Below, one piece after another: positions 43,301 to 55,945 of a stretch of 64,000 bases of DNA (positions are counted from its first letter, which is position 1; the number at the start of each line of letters is the position of its first letter). The translations under genes and the position numbers were made by a program. Origin of the DNA: Anaeramoeba flamelloides (taxonomy: Eukaryota; Metamonada; Anaeramoebidae); assembly GCA_027625915.1 (NCBI GenBank), contig JANTQA010000032.1:5580001-5644000 (forward strand), read 5' to 3'. The notes below the pieces were generated by a model. It searched no databases. It saw only the letters and a program-made list of their open reading frames with translations, and was not told the origin of the DNA.

Positions 43301-46300
43301 GAGAATTGATTCAACAATATTTAGTATAATTTTTTAAAATATATCCAGAAATGATTATCTATACCAAATGAAAATTAATTTAAAGTGAAACCTTCAAATA
43401 AATACAAATATTGTTATTAATTAATTTATTTTTTACCTCATTAAATTAATGGATAATTTGAGAAAATTTATTTAATAAATAAAAACAGGGTCCAGTTCCT
43501 TTGATTACATACATGTTCTTAGCAATATTAATATTATTTTTAAAAAAATATTAATAAGGTATTTCCGAAAAAGTATAGCATTTTTTTTTACATTTCATAA
43601 AAAATACACTTTGTTAGTGGAGCTATTCGTTAATTGAAAATACCAAATTAAGTTAAATATTAATACTGATTGAATCAATACCTCTTGGTCTTTTTTGAAA
43701 AATATGCTCATTGAAATATCTCCAAAAAATGAAAAAAAAAACAACACAATTTTTCGTACAAAACAATACACGTCCATTTTCAATAAAAAACTGGAAATAT
43801 GTCAAGGGTAAAAAATGATTTTTTAAACAATAAAATACATTTATATGCTTTCCATTCTATTAACAATCCTTTTCATAACTTCTTTAATCTTGATAAAATT
43901 TTTCAATAGAAACAAAAATTAATAACTATATTTTATTGTTTAAAAAAACCCTTTTGATCCATATTATATTTATAATTTTTATTTGTATTTAACTACACCT
44001 TTTTTTGTTCACCAAAAAAAGTATTTTTTTTTTTTTTAGAAATATTTTAATAAAATTTATTTTAAAATATATTCATAATAGGTACTAATTCAATCATTAT
44101 CAATATTTAACTGAATTTTATATTGCCAATTTAAGAATAGAACAATTAAAAAAGAGAATTTTTTATGAAATATAAAAAAAAAAATTACACACTTTTTTGG
44201 AAATACCAAAAACATATCTATTTATATTATTTTGTAAACTTCCCCCTGGAAAACCACAAATAATTTATAAATTAACTGTAACCTGTAATTGATTTTAAAT
44301 ATAGCATATCAATCATTTCTTAGATTTCTTTTATTTTCATTTTATCACTTACGAAAACACAAGAATTGTATTCAATTAATTCATTAATATTCTTTTCTTT
44401 TCACTTTTTTCTCATTAAAAAAAAACAAAAAATAATATAATTATATTTCTACAAAAAAAAAATAAATAAAAAAACAAATTTAAAATCCAACAAAAGGATC
44501 ACCAAACTTATGCAAAAATAATTTTTAAGATTTTATCAAGAATTTGTAGTAATTTTTCAAAGGAGTTATTAAATTATATTTGTTCAGAAAAATTTGATGG
44601 TATTGAAGAATGGGAAATATGGCATATTGAATTTTTAAGAGAATTAACAGACACAACTTTAAATTTAACAAATCAATTTAATGGCTATAAACATACATTT
44701 GAATTATTTTTTCAAAAATTTTGGAATTTAATATTATGTCATGATATTGATGTTGAAATTAGATTAAAAATTAGTGATAATTTTAAAAAAATTTTTAATA
44801 AACAAGCTTTTTCTGATTCAAAAAGGAAAATGCTATTTAATTCAATTATAAAAGAATTAAGAAATCAACAAATGGAATTTGAAAAAAATGGAAAGACTAA
44901 ATTTGAAGAACAAAATGATGACGAGGAGGAGGATGATTATGATGATGATGGTAATAATAGTATTCTGATACTACCCTTATTAAAAAACTTAATTTTATCT
45001 TATAATATACAGCAGCAAATGATAAATTATTCCAATGTTTCTGTAAACAGAAAAATGATCATTAATGAATATCAAAACAAGGAAAATTTAAAAGAATTAA
45101 TTTTAAAAGATTTATTACATTTTAAGCAAAGAGTCAATATACATTTAAAAAAAAATAATCTCAATTTTAACAATAGCATCAATAATAATAATAATAATAA
45201 TAATGAAAATAAAACCGAATTTGCAAAAAAAAATGAACAAAATAATTTAAAATCAATTGTTATTATTGAATATTCTCCATATTTAAAACAATTGGAAATG
45301 AGATTAGATTTTTTAATATTTTTAAAATCAATAGCAAAAAAAATAAAATTTAAAAAACAAGAAATGATTACGCTATGGGAAAGCTTTATCAAGAATCCAA
45401 TTTTAGGAAAATTGGAAACAAATTTATTTTATAATTGGATCACTAGTTTTGAGTCAAAAAAAATAGTCAATGAGTATTTATTTGAAAAGGCATTAGAATT
45501 TGATACCAAGATTATAAATGAAAATGAATTTAAATTTTTTATACACATTTTTAATATTTACAATAAAAATCAAAATTTAATTATGATCAATAACAATAAA
45601 AAAATAATCATGACCAAATTTGTTCAAGAAAATGAATTAAAGGGGATCGATAAAATATGGGAAATTGCACTATTTGCAAATAATGATGACGTTAGTTTAT
45701 TGGCTATTGATTTATTGATTCAATACCAGAAATTAGAAACAAATACATATAATAGCAATTGTGTTAAATGGAATGAAACTTTTATTAAAAAATGTATTGA
45801 TTATTTAAAAAATGAAGAAGTGATTGATAATGATAATAATAATAATAATACAAATGAAAATGTTTTAAATCGAATTTTAATAATTCTAACAAAATATATT
45901 CAATTTGGAGAAAAAAATATTTTGCCAGAATATTTGGGCTTTAAAAGGCATAAATTTGGAATCTTTAATTTACCAATACATTTAATAATTAACAATTCAA
46001 TAAATTCCCAGAAGAAATCTACTTTTAATTTACAAATAAATGCGAATAGTTCCATTTACAAATTAAAAAAAAAAATTTGTAAACAATTAAAAACAAATTT
46101 TACGAATTTTCAAATAACTTTCAATAATAATAACTTGGACAATCTAAATTATTTTAAAACAATCAATGAATTACAAATCCAAAATAATGATGAATTATAT
46201 TTATATAGAAAATTTAGTCATAATAACAATGATAATGATTTAAAGATAAAGTTAAAAATAAATAAAAATAAAAAAATCATCAACAAATTTTCAATACCTA

Positions 46301-46565
46301 CTTTTATTTTGAAAAAATATTTTAATGAATTATTTCTTATTTTGGAAAAGGAATCAATAAATAATAATCTAATTAAAGAAAAGGTTTTAAATATTTTGAA
46401 ATTAATGCCTACAAATGAAATCATTTTAAATAAATTTTTAAATCTAAGCAATTTAAATGAAAATGAAATTAATGAATTAAATTGGGATAACATTTTCAAT
46501 ATCAAACAATCTTTATTCAAATTAAATTATTCTTTACAAATTATTGATAAATTAACTTATTTACC

Positions 46566-46607
<42 letters not shown>

Positions 46608-48208
46608 AAATGAAAATGAAAATGAGAAAGAAAAGATTCTCAAATTAATAAATATCTTTAAAAAAAAAGGGTCTGTCAATAAAATTATAAATTTATTAAT
46701 AAACATTAATAAAATTAATAATAAATCGTTAATAATTACAAAAAATGATTCAATGGTACTATTAATAAAAATACTTTCTCAATTATTAGTTAATAATAAT
46801 GACGATTCAAATGGATATATCATTGATAATGATATTGAATTAAATAATGTCAATATCAATGACTTTGTAAACATATTATTAAAAACTATTAAAAATATTT
46901 ATAATCAATCAAAAAATAATAATAATGATTTAGAAAAAATTAAAAACACTTTAAATAATATAATTTTAATAATAATTTCTGGATGTAATAAAAAATATAA
47001 TCATCAATTACAATGGAAAAGTGCCTTTATTAAACATCCAAAAATTATTGATTGGATTAAAGAATTTCTATTATTTTCAAATCAAACATCTTTTAGATTA
47101 TTATGTTTAAAATTAATAAAAGAGTTATGTCTGAATGAATTAACTGAACAAGATCTTGAAAAAATCAATAAAATTGATAAAGAAAAAAAAGTACTTGGTA
47201 ATGGGAAAACCAATAACAAGGAAAAGACAAAAGAAATTCAAAAAGAAAAAGAAAAAAGTCAGGAAAGTGAGATGATCGAAAAAGAAAAAGTAGTAGAAAA
47301 AGAAAAAGTAGTGGAAAAAGAAAAAAGGAAGGAAATCGAAATCAAAATAGTAGAAGAAAAAGAAGAAAAAAAAAATGAGAATAAAAAAAAAATGATTTTA
47401 AATAATTTTTTTTTATTTAATTTAATTGAAATATTTCCAATACTAAAAGATTGTAATTTAAATAACAATACTGAAAATAAAAATGACATTAACACTGGAA
47501 ATGAAAATGAAATTTATTCTAATGAATATTTCAATATCTTGATTCAAATTTTGGAATTAAATTTTAAATTAAATAATTTAAATATTTCCTTAGATGATTT
47601 TATTAATCAATTAATATATTTTTTTAAAAATAGACCAATTATTGAAAAAGATTTAATAAATTCAGATGAAATATTAATTGGTTATATGAATCTATTAAAA
47701 TTAATAATTAAATATCATTCAAATAAAATATTAATCAAGAATAGCAATGATTTAATAAATGAAATTTTTAATTCTTTATATGATTTAGAAACTATTAACT
47801 ATGATAATAACGATGACGAGGATAATATAAATGATGAAGAGGATGATGATGTAATTGTTGTTCCACCAAAATACAAAACAAATGAAACCAAAGAAATAGC
47901 TTTAAAATTGTTAATAGAAATTTCCAAATTTTCAAAAAATAATTATTTAATGACTACAAATTTATTTTTTAATCAATTAAAAATCATCAAACCACCAAAA
48001 TTTTGGTACTATGACCCTTATAATGAAATAAAATTAAATAAAAATTTAAATTCAGGGTTGACTAATTTAGGTAACACTTGTTATATGAATAGTTTAGTAC
48101 AACAATTATACATGACACCAGAATTTCAGCAATCGTTATTAAAATTGGATATTCCTATTAGAAATAACAACAACAATAATATTAATAATAATAATGATGA
48201 TGATAATG

Positions 48209-48277
<69 letters not shown>

Positions 48278-50265
48278 GCAGCAGCAGCAGCAACAACAAT
48301 AACAATAACAATAACAAAAACACTGATAATGAAAAAGAAAATGAGAAGAGTATTCAAAATAAAAACTTTAATGACAATTTATTATACCAATTACAATTAA
48401 TTTTTGGTAAATTAACCAAAAGTGAAAAATCATTTATTGATACAACATATTTTGCAAAATCATTTAAAGATTATACTGGTCAGCCAACAAATGTTCGAAT
48501 ACAAATGGATGTTGATGAATTTTTTAACATGTTATTTAATCAACTGGAACAGAATTTAAAAAAAATAAAAGAGCCAAATTTATTAAAAAACATATATGGT
48601 GGTAAAAATGCAAATCAAATAATTATTTTGGATAAGGAAAATTCAAATGATAAATCTGAAAGATTAGAAGATTTTTATACATTAAGTTTGGACGTTAAAG
48701 AAAAAAAAGATGTTTATCATAGCTTAGAACAATATATCGAAGGTGACAGATTAACAGGTATTAACCAATATTATTCGGAAAAGTTAGGTAAAAAGGTTGA
48801 TGCTATCAAAAGAAGCTGTATCCACACTTTACCAAAGGTTTTAATATTAAATTTAAAAAGGTTTGAATACAATTTACAAACGATGAGAAGATATAAAGTG
48901 AATGACAAATATGAATTTCCTTTTGAATTAAATCTATATAATTATACTAAAGAAGGAATTGAAGAAAAAGAAAATAAAAAAAACAAAAAGAAAAACAATC
49001 AAACAAATACTATCGAAAAGGAAGAAAAAGAAAAAAAAGAAAAAAAAGAAGAAAAAGAAGAAAAAGAAGAAAAAGAAGAAAAAGAAAACGATAAAGAAGA
49101 AGAAAAAGAAGATGATGAAGGTGAAGGAAAAAAAGAAAAGAAAAAAAAAGAAACTATAAAAGAAGAAATATGCCCAAACACAAATTATGATTATAAATTA
49201 ACTGGAATAATTGTCCATCGTGGATCTGCTGAAGGAGGCCATTATTATTCTTTAATCAAAGATAACAAGAGCGATCAATGGTATAAATTTGATGATCGAG
49301 TTGTTACCAAATTTAATATCAATTTAATTGAAGAAGAATGCTTTGGCGGGAAAGAAGAAATCTGGACTGAAGAGGCAATGATCAATCAAAGACCAATAAT
49401 TGAAGAAAAAAATTATTCTGCTTACATGTTGATTTATCAAAGAAAGGATATTATTAATAAATTTCATAAATTTAAAATAAATAATAATTTATTAAAACAA
49501 ATAGATCAAGAAAAAAAAGATTTTTTTATTAAAAAAAATGCTTATGAAAAAAAATACCTTAATTTTTTTTATTCATTGATAGACATTTTGGAAAATCAGA
49601 AACATGATGACGATAATAAACTTGATGATATTGGAAATGGAAAGGGAAAGGGAAAGGGAAACAATGTATTTGAAAATAATTATTTAAAATTATTTTTATT
49701 GTTTATATTAAAAGTTCAAAGTCATTCCAAATTTAAAGAAAAGCAAGAACGAATTTTTACTTTTCTATATGGCAAATTAAAAAATAATGAAACAGTGAGT
49801 AAATGGTTTTTAAAAAAAAATCTAAAATCCTGGTTTGCTGAAATTTTATTAGATTGTACTGTTGTTGAATTTAAAAAATCATATTTGAACTTGATTATAA
49901 ATACAATGAAGGGGGCTATAAAGGATAGTAACGAAAAAAAAAAAATTACTAAGAGCATTTATAAAAATAAATTAAATGAAAATTATCAAATTAATGAAGA
50001 TTTAATTCAAAATTTGAATACGGTATCAAATAAATTATTATTACAAAATAAAGAAAGGGCGATTAATGGTTCATTAATCCTTAATATTTTACAAAATTTA
50101 TTAAACTATCTAGATAATTATAAATTAATTTTTCAAAATATTAATGATTATTTAACATTTTTCAAAGAATTGATTTTAATTGATCCCATTTTTTCCGAAT
50201 ATTTGCTATCAATAAATATTGTTTCTAGATTAATTCATATTTATTTAGGAAACTCTTCCCCATTA

Positions 50266-50297
<32 letters not shown>

Positions 50298-52902
50298 GAA
50301 TAAGAATAAGAATATTAATAATATTACTAATCTTTCTCAAAATCAAGAAAATCCTTATAAAATATTAATTGAAATTATTTATTTATTAATCAAAGATATT
50401 AATTTAAATGGTACTAATAGCACTAATAATAATAACTCAAAACAAATAAAAGCACAGAATGGTCAGATTATGAATAATAAAGAAAATGAAATTAAATATT
50501 CATTTAAAGAAGAAAACGAAACAATAAAATACCCCATTGAAAAAATTAAAAAGCAAAATCCAAAGAAATTATCTAATTTGGATCAATATTTATTGATCGA
50601 AACAGAATTTATTTTTAATTCGATTATTAATAATTCCAATCCCTTAATGAGTGGGAACATTTTAGTAAAAATATGCCAAAATAACGATTTAATATTAAAA
50701 AAATTTATGAATAAAATAGAACAAAAAATATTAAATGATAATAGCAATCAAAAAGAAGAAGATTATACCAAATACTTTATTGTCTTGGAAAAGTTATTAA
50801 AATTAAACAATCAATTCGAAGATATACTTGTTAGTGTTATTGATCTCATCAAAAAAAAAATAGATTATGATAACCAAAAAGTGTGTATATTAATGAAATG
50901 CCTAAAGATATTAATTAGTGATGACAATGAAGCCATCATTGATTGGCTTTTAAAGAATTTAGATACATGGCTGAAAATTTTAATTATTGAAAATGAAGAC
51001 AATTTAATCATTGAACAAACGTGCTCATTCGTAGAAAGATTAATCTATAAATTAAATGATGAATCAAAAAAATTATGTGAAATTTTTGATTTGTTTTTAC
51101 AAAGGATACCAAAGGTGCAATATATTATTTATAATAATATAAAGAATAAAAGAAATAAATCGTTGGATTATAATGTCTTGAAAAGGACCAAAAATCAAAA
51201 AAAAACATTTTTCGAATTAGTTAATTATTTAAATTTATTAAAAGCATGTGTTCAGGGACCAAACACATCTCAAATATTTAGGAACCATTTTGCGAACATT
51301 TGGGATTTCTTTATTAAAATTGATAAAAAGAATATAGTATATGATCAAAATAAACAATATTATTTAAAATTTTTAGAAAAAAGTTTTGAAATTGATCCAG
51401 AGAATATTTTATTATTGTCCGAATTCGAATCTCAAACAAATGAATTATTAAGTTTAAATCAGCCCATGAATGAAAACAATTCAAATTTGATAACTTTTAA
51501 TAATTTTATTTTCCCAATATATTATCGAATCATCCAATTATGCTCAAGCAAATCAGAAATTTTCCAAAAGCTATTTATCACAAATAAAGATATTGAATTC
51601 ACATTAAAAAACGTGATCTTAAATTCCCAATATTATCCCGTTTCATGCAATATAATCTTTGAAATGATCAAAACAGATCTATTAAAATATCCAAAGTTTC
51701 GAAAGCTGCTCATCAATTTAGTATTCAACACTAGGAAAGTAAATTTCCAATCATCACCTTACAATCATTTAAAATTAATTGATATGGTGTTAATTGAGGA
51801 CCAAGATTATAATAATTTATGCTTAGCAAGGGGATATGACACATTGACTTCAAATATCAGAAACCATCTCATCATTAATTTAAATAATTTATCTGAGAAC
51901 GAGATGGTGTTTTTAGAATCGTTGTTGAATACGTTCATCAAAATAATTAATTGGATCAAAGAGAATAAATCTAAAAATGATAAAAGTACCATTTTTTACC
52001 ATTGGGATCAAAAGGAAATTTTGATTCATTTCATAATCAATAGTTTTGAAAACTTTTTTATCAAATCTAAGAAATTATTTTTATTAGTTTGTAATTTATT
52101 GACTACCTTCTTATTTCCAGACGAGGAGAACAATAATACATTGGAATCAATATTGAAAAAAGTTTTGAGCACCCATCGGGATATTTTAATTCATTCACAA
52201 ACAAATCAAGTCAATTTAATTAACCTTTGGCACCAAAATCATAGGCTTCCAAAATATATGTCTGATACCATTTATCATCAATTGACTTTGGAATTGATTA
52301 ACCACGCCTTTACGAATAACAAATCGGGATTTTCATCCAAGGGCGTTAATTACAGTTTGCAGCTATTGATGTTTTCATTAATACAATCCTCAAATAATTT
52401 GAAAGAGCATTTGAATTTTGTCAAGATTTTCCCAACGAAGAATATAAATGATTTACAAGACCCCATTGCAGAAATTAATAATGGCCAACTCTTTAATCAA
52501 TATCTATTGACCATCTTTAATAATATTACAATACTTGAGAATTCTCATGCTTGGAATCTTTTCCAATTAATACTTCAATTAACCAAGCCTAATATTGACC
52601 AAGAATATAGTGAAATTTTTTTAAAAATTTTTAGTAAAAAGATGCTGAATACCATTAATGATTTTTCTATTAATTATCAAAATACAAAGAATGTCGATGA
52701 GGTATACAAAAATGATCTCAACGTTTTAATCCTCAATTTGAAAACTCTCTTGCTTTTTGGCCAAAAAGACGGAACTTGGAAAATGATTTTTATCATCTTT
52801 TGTGGTGAATTGCTTGTAAAAATTAAAGCACTATTACAATTGAATTTGGAAAATAAAGAATTGAATGATTTGATTAATTCAATTATTAAAAGTTTTGTTT
52901 AA
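37390..52902 (+). CDS. USP9X/USP34-type ubiquitin-specific protease, four exons
   Basis: Exons are 37390-37459, 37554-37909, 39251-39892 and 44497-52902. The phases fit (1, 0, 0) and the sum of 9474 nt gives 3157 aa. Donors are GTACCT, GTAGCT and GTATGT. The exon 3-4 join reads DFDLIWKATE-DHQTYAKIIF, matching this family's WKxxE-xH pattern. The long N-terminus is helical repeat. A ubiquitin-like segment lies near residues 862-935 (STFNLQINANSSIYKLKKKI). The peptidase core has GLTNLGNTCYMNS (Cys1551), QMDVDEFF (~1692), EQYIEGDRLTGINQY, VLILNLKRFEY, HRGSAEGGHYYSL (His1938) and WYKFDD (Asp1955), so the triad looks intact. A poly-Asn block (~1580-1631) and an E/K block (~1843-1911) interrupt it. 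The Cys pairs of the USP zinc ribbon are not seen. Such enzymes remove ubiquitin from many substrates. The start ATG is the first in exon 1; an earlier exon is not excluded. Confidence 0.9.
37910..39250 (+). other. Intron 2 of the USP gene (1341 bp)
   Basis: Runs from a GTAGCT donor to an ATAG acceptor. The content is homopolymer-rich, with long A runs near 38093 and 38818. No repeat family or gene is recognised in it. Confidence 0.75.
40625..40700 (+). repeat. Repeat shared with 36817-36890
   Basis: Same block order as the copy 5' of the gene. Here it is followed at CCTTAAT by the terminal hairpin of a LINE copy. Confidence 0.65.
40698..41480 (-). mobile_element. LINE 3' end, 5'-truncated, with an internal hairpin array
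   Basis: Translated on the minus strand from 41474, it gives LCRKINNLDII, then (after one stop) DLDHFLWNCPAYENNCKIWI, the Cys/His-rich tail motif of non-LTR retrotransposon ORF2. LKKINIANILKNNNIIDIIT and FESLIKFLNKNLGI follow. The last part is shared with 55430-55600. Between NLGI (about 41220) and the terminal GAGGAGTTCATAACTCCTC hairpin (about 40715) lie about 500 bp of hairpin cassettes absent from the other copy. The 5' truncation at 41480 abuts a family-3 element. Confidence 0.75.
40739..41190. repeat. Array of hairpin cassettes
   Basis: It has at least four palindromic units. One at 40742-40805 has arms AAATAAAAAGAAA/TTTCTTTTTATTT. Those at 40820-40894 and 40916-40988 belong to the AGGTTTTCCAGAATT type. 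A nested pair has its outer stem 40995-41030 with 41144-41185 and its inner stem 41049-41085 with 41105-41140. Units are separated by short G/C-bearing links such as CTACGGCACTTTTCGTTAGG and CTATGACACTTGACGGCACC. Confidence 0.78.
41490..42053 (-). mobile_element. Family-3 TIR element, copy 3 (inverted)
   Basis: The inverse of the copy at 18368. GATCAAAGGGGACCAGTTTT is at its low-coordinate end and CACCTTTGAGTGAAATAGAG at the other. The GAACATATTCTATGAGTT block lies near its start. It is inside USP intron 3. Confidence 0.78.
43555..44210 (+). mobile_element. Family-2 TIR element, decayed copy
   Basis: The left end TAAGGTATTTCCGAAAAAGT and the first ~330 bp match 23576-23900. The right end reads CACACTTTTTTGGAAATACC. 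The central-right half has diverged strongly. It lies in USP intron 3, about 290 bp from the acceptor. Confidence 0.72.
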
Positions 52903-53771
52903 TTATAATGATTTACTCACATGAATTGGAATTATATTATTTTTATCTTTTATTTATTTATTTTTTTTTTTCATTAAAAAATAAAAAAAAAAAAAAAAAT
53001 TTTGTTTTTTTATTTCTTTATTAATCAGTTTTTGAAAACAAATAAACTATCTTTCAAAAATTTTTACTCAATTGATAATTTTATTAAAAGTTGGTTCTGT
53101 GTGGTTTTATCCCCTATATTTTTATCATGGAAATTTTTTAATTGTTTGGACAAAAGTAAGTACAATTTTTGTTTTTCCTTTTTTGTTTTTTTCTGATACG
53201 TGAATTCATTGGCACTTCTTTTTTTATTACAAGATACTAGAGTCGCTTGGTTTATATATATATATATATAATTCTAATGTTTCAGAAACAGTGAAATTGA
53301 TTGATAGAAATCATATTTATTTCTATTCTATTTTGTTTGTTCATTCAATATGAAATGAAAATGTACTATTACCTTAATTTTTTTAAAGTGAGTAACTCCG
53401 AATTTATTTTTATCCATTTTTTAAAAAATATATTGATTTATTAGAGTTATTTCACATGGGTATCAAATATTCTTTGATATGGATTATTTCTACTTATTTC
53501 TTTATTTGTTCTTCAACGGTTAATTATTAAAATAATTGAATTCCGAAAAAAAAATTAGGGAAACTTTTGAAAGAAATAATTTTTAAATAAAAACCAAAAC
53601 CTTTATACAATACAATTTCACAGATTATTAAATATTCCTGACCTATGGTATTGCATTCTCAAATTTCAATTTTGGTAAAGATATTTTCAAAAAAATCCTT
53701 TGTAACCACTAAAAATCTGTAATATGTTGAAGATCAATCAACACATAACTGAATTAAAAAAAAATAATATA
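52903..53771. other. Intergenic after the USP gene
   Basis: 3' flank with a long A run near 52980 and a TA microsatellite at about 53254-53270. No gene is seen; the 64-codon frame at 53002 is not protein-like. Confidence 0.45.
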
Positions 53772-54265
53772 TAGCAGGGAAAAAAATAGCGGACATGAAA
53801 AAAATCCCGGGCAAGATTTTTAATTGTTAATATTTTGAAAATTTTTGTATAATTTCGGTTATTTTCATTCAAATACTTATTATAAATAACCAATTTTTTT
53901 TATGAGATTAGTAATAAATCTACCTAAATTTCATTAAAGTAGAGTTTCTCTAGAATACCTAAGTAATTGTTTGATAACCTAATTAGATCAATTTTTTTTG
54001 AAAAACAATCAAGTTTTATAGAGATTTACTAGAAATTGGAAAATGATAATTTTTATTCTTGTTTTTTGATTGATTGAAGGGCGTTTTAAACAAAAAGATT
54101 TCATTAATCATCATTCTAATAAGTGGGTGAGTTATAATATTAAAAGTTTGATTCTTAAAAAAGGAATTTGATTGTAAATAATAGAAATTTCATAATAATT
54201 TTTCTAATATTCACAATTAAAAATCTTGTATGGGATTTTTTTCATGTCCGTTATTTTTTTCACTA
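53772..54265 (+). mobile_element. Family-4 TIR element, complete
   Basis: It starts TAGCAGGGAAAAAAATAGCG then GACATGAAAAAAATCCC. The inverted right end is TAGTGAAAAAAATAACGG then the same ACATGAAAAAAATCCC. Arms match over about 55 bp, length is 494 bp, and TA is at both edges. It has no transposase. A truncated copy is at 19696-20020. Confidence 0.87.
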
Positions 54266-54278
54266 CTTTATCTATATA

Positions 54279-54848
54279 TGTCCTTAATAAAATTAAGTAC
54301 TATTTTTTTCTGATTAATATTTTTCGAAATCTAGCTTTTAACTTAATTCAATTAGCCACCGGTATAAATTTTTTTAGAATAAAAACACTCTCAACTTTTG
54401 AATATCGAAAATATTTTTTGGAATTAGTGTACACTTTTTTATTTTTTTTTTGAAAAATTGGGGTTGAGAAAATTTAGAAACCAAAGAATAAGTTAAAATA
54501 TTGAATTAGGTTATTTTCCCAAGAGTTTATCCTTTTAGTTTGACTTTTTTTTCAATTTTACTATTTAAAAATAAAAAAAAACATTTGAGGACCAAATTAG
54601 TGCCTTTTGTAAAAATAAAATTCCGATAATTTAGAATTTGTTTTAGTAAATAGCTAAAACAAGAGACTGTATCAAAAAACACATAATTTCAAGTTTGAAT
54701 TCGATGATTTTGGCAAAAAATGTTTTCAAGAATAAGTTGAAATGGAAACTTTATTTATTTTTAGTTTTTCATTTAGTTGTTTTAATTTTTTTAATGGAAA
54801 GTATTTGATCATTTTTCCATTTTTAGTGTTTTTTGGGTCGTATGGACA
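54279..54848. repeat. 570-bp unit A of a head-to-tail pair
   Basis: It begins TGTCCTTAATAAAATTAAG and ends GGGTCGTATGGACA, with TATA just outside each end. It is nearly the same as the next unit. The short TGTCC/GGACA inverted ends and 4-bp flanks would fit either a DNA element or a solo-LTR-type fossil; no internal coding was seen, so I leave the class open. Confidence 0.8.
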
Positions 54849-54852
54849 TATA

Positions 54853-55425
54853 TGTCCTTAATAAAATTAAGCACTATTATTTTTCTGATTAATATTTTTC
54901 GAAATCTAAGTTTCATACTTAATTCAATTAACCACTGGGATAATTTTTTTTAGAATAAAAACACTCTCAACTTTTGAATATCAAAATTATTTTTTGAAAT
55001 TACTGTGCACTTTTTTATTTTTTTTTTGAAAAATTGGGGTTTAGAAAAGTTTGAAATAAAAGAATAAGTTAATATATTAAATTAGAATGTTTTTCCAGAG
55101 AGTTTATCCTTTTAGTTTAACTTTTTTTTAATTTTACCATTTAAAACTAAAAAAAACATTTGAGGACCAAATTAGTGCCTTTTGTGAAAAGAAAATTCCC
55201 AGAATTTAGAATTTATTTTAGTAAATGAGTTAAAACAAGAGACTGAATCTAAAAATATACATAATTTCAAGTGTGAATTCAATGATTTTGGCAAAAAAAG
55301 TTTTTAAGAAAAAGTTAAATTGAAACTTTATTTATTTTTATTTTATCATTTTGTTTTTTTAATTGTATTAATGGAAAGTATTTGATCAGTTTTTCATTTT
55401 TAGTGTTTTTTGGTTCGTAGGGACA
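54853..55425. repeat. 573-bp unit B of a head-to-tail pair
   Basis: A direct repeat of 54279-54848 with scattered differences, separated from it only by TATA and followed by TATA. Together the two make a period of 574 bp. Confidence 0.8.
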
Positions 55426-55429
55426 TATA

Positions 55430-55600
55430 ATAAAATAATAATATTTTCAATATTATTACAAAAAAAGATTCATCAAGTTTATGAGTCTTAGTGGATAATA
55501 AACTTATCTTTGAGTCTTTAATAAGATTCCTAAATAAAAATTTAGGAATTCGGGAATACAAGAGGAGCTAATAACTCCTCCCTTAAATAATAAAAAAAAA
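55430..55600 (+). mobile_element. LINE 3' tail, strongly 5'-truncated
   Basis: On the plus strand it encodes a C-terminus close to that at 41220-41345: NNIFNIITKKDSSS, one stop, then NKLIFESLIRFLNKNLGIRE, YKRS and a double stop. A terminal GAGGAGCTAATAACTCCTC hairpin and an A-rich tail follow. The truncation point abuts the TATA after unit B. Confidence 0.78.
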
Positions 55601-55945
55601 AATAAAAATAAAGGATTTTTCCAATCATATCTATATAAATCTCTAGACTTTTTGAATTTTAAATAACACTTACAAAAATAAAATGTTCAAGTAACTCGAA
55701 AGATGGAATTAAATAAGTCGATTAAAGAGAAAATGAAAAGAGTAACAAACAAAGCAAAAAAAAAATAATTAATTGCACATTTTATTAACATATGAATACA
55801 TTCTTTGTAATACATAATGAAAATTTTGAAGTGGTTTAACCAAGAGGATTTTTTAATTTACTTACAAAAATGTTTCCAAATAGTAAGAATTGAAAAATGA
55901 TCTTGTCCTATCTTTGATTCAACAAAGATTACTAATTTTTTTTGA

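Larger units (their letters stand above)
39893..44496 (+). other. Intron 3 of the USP gene (4604 bp)
   Basis: Runs from a GTATGT donor to an AAAG acceptor, phase 0. It contains the hairpin array, a LINE tail, an inverted family-3 element and a family-2 element. 42054-43554 shows only AT-rich sequence. Confidence 0.8.

Noticed and set aside
48126-48400. Poly-Leu, poly-Ile and poly-Met frames opposite or beside the poly-Asn run
   Set aside because: They are out-of-phase readings of the AAT array in the protease gene.
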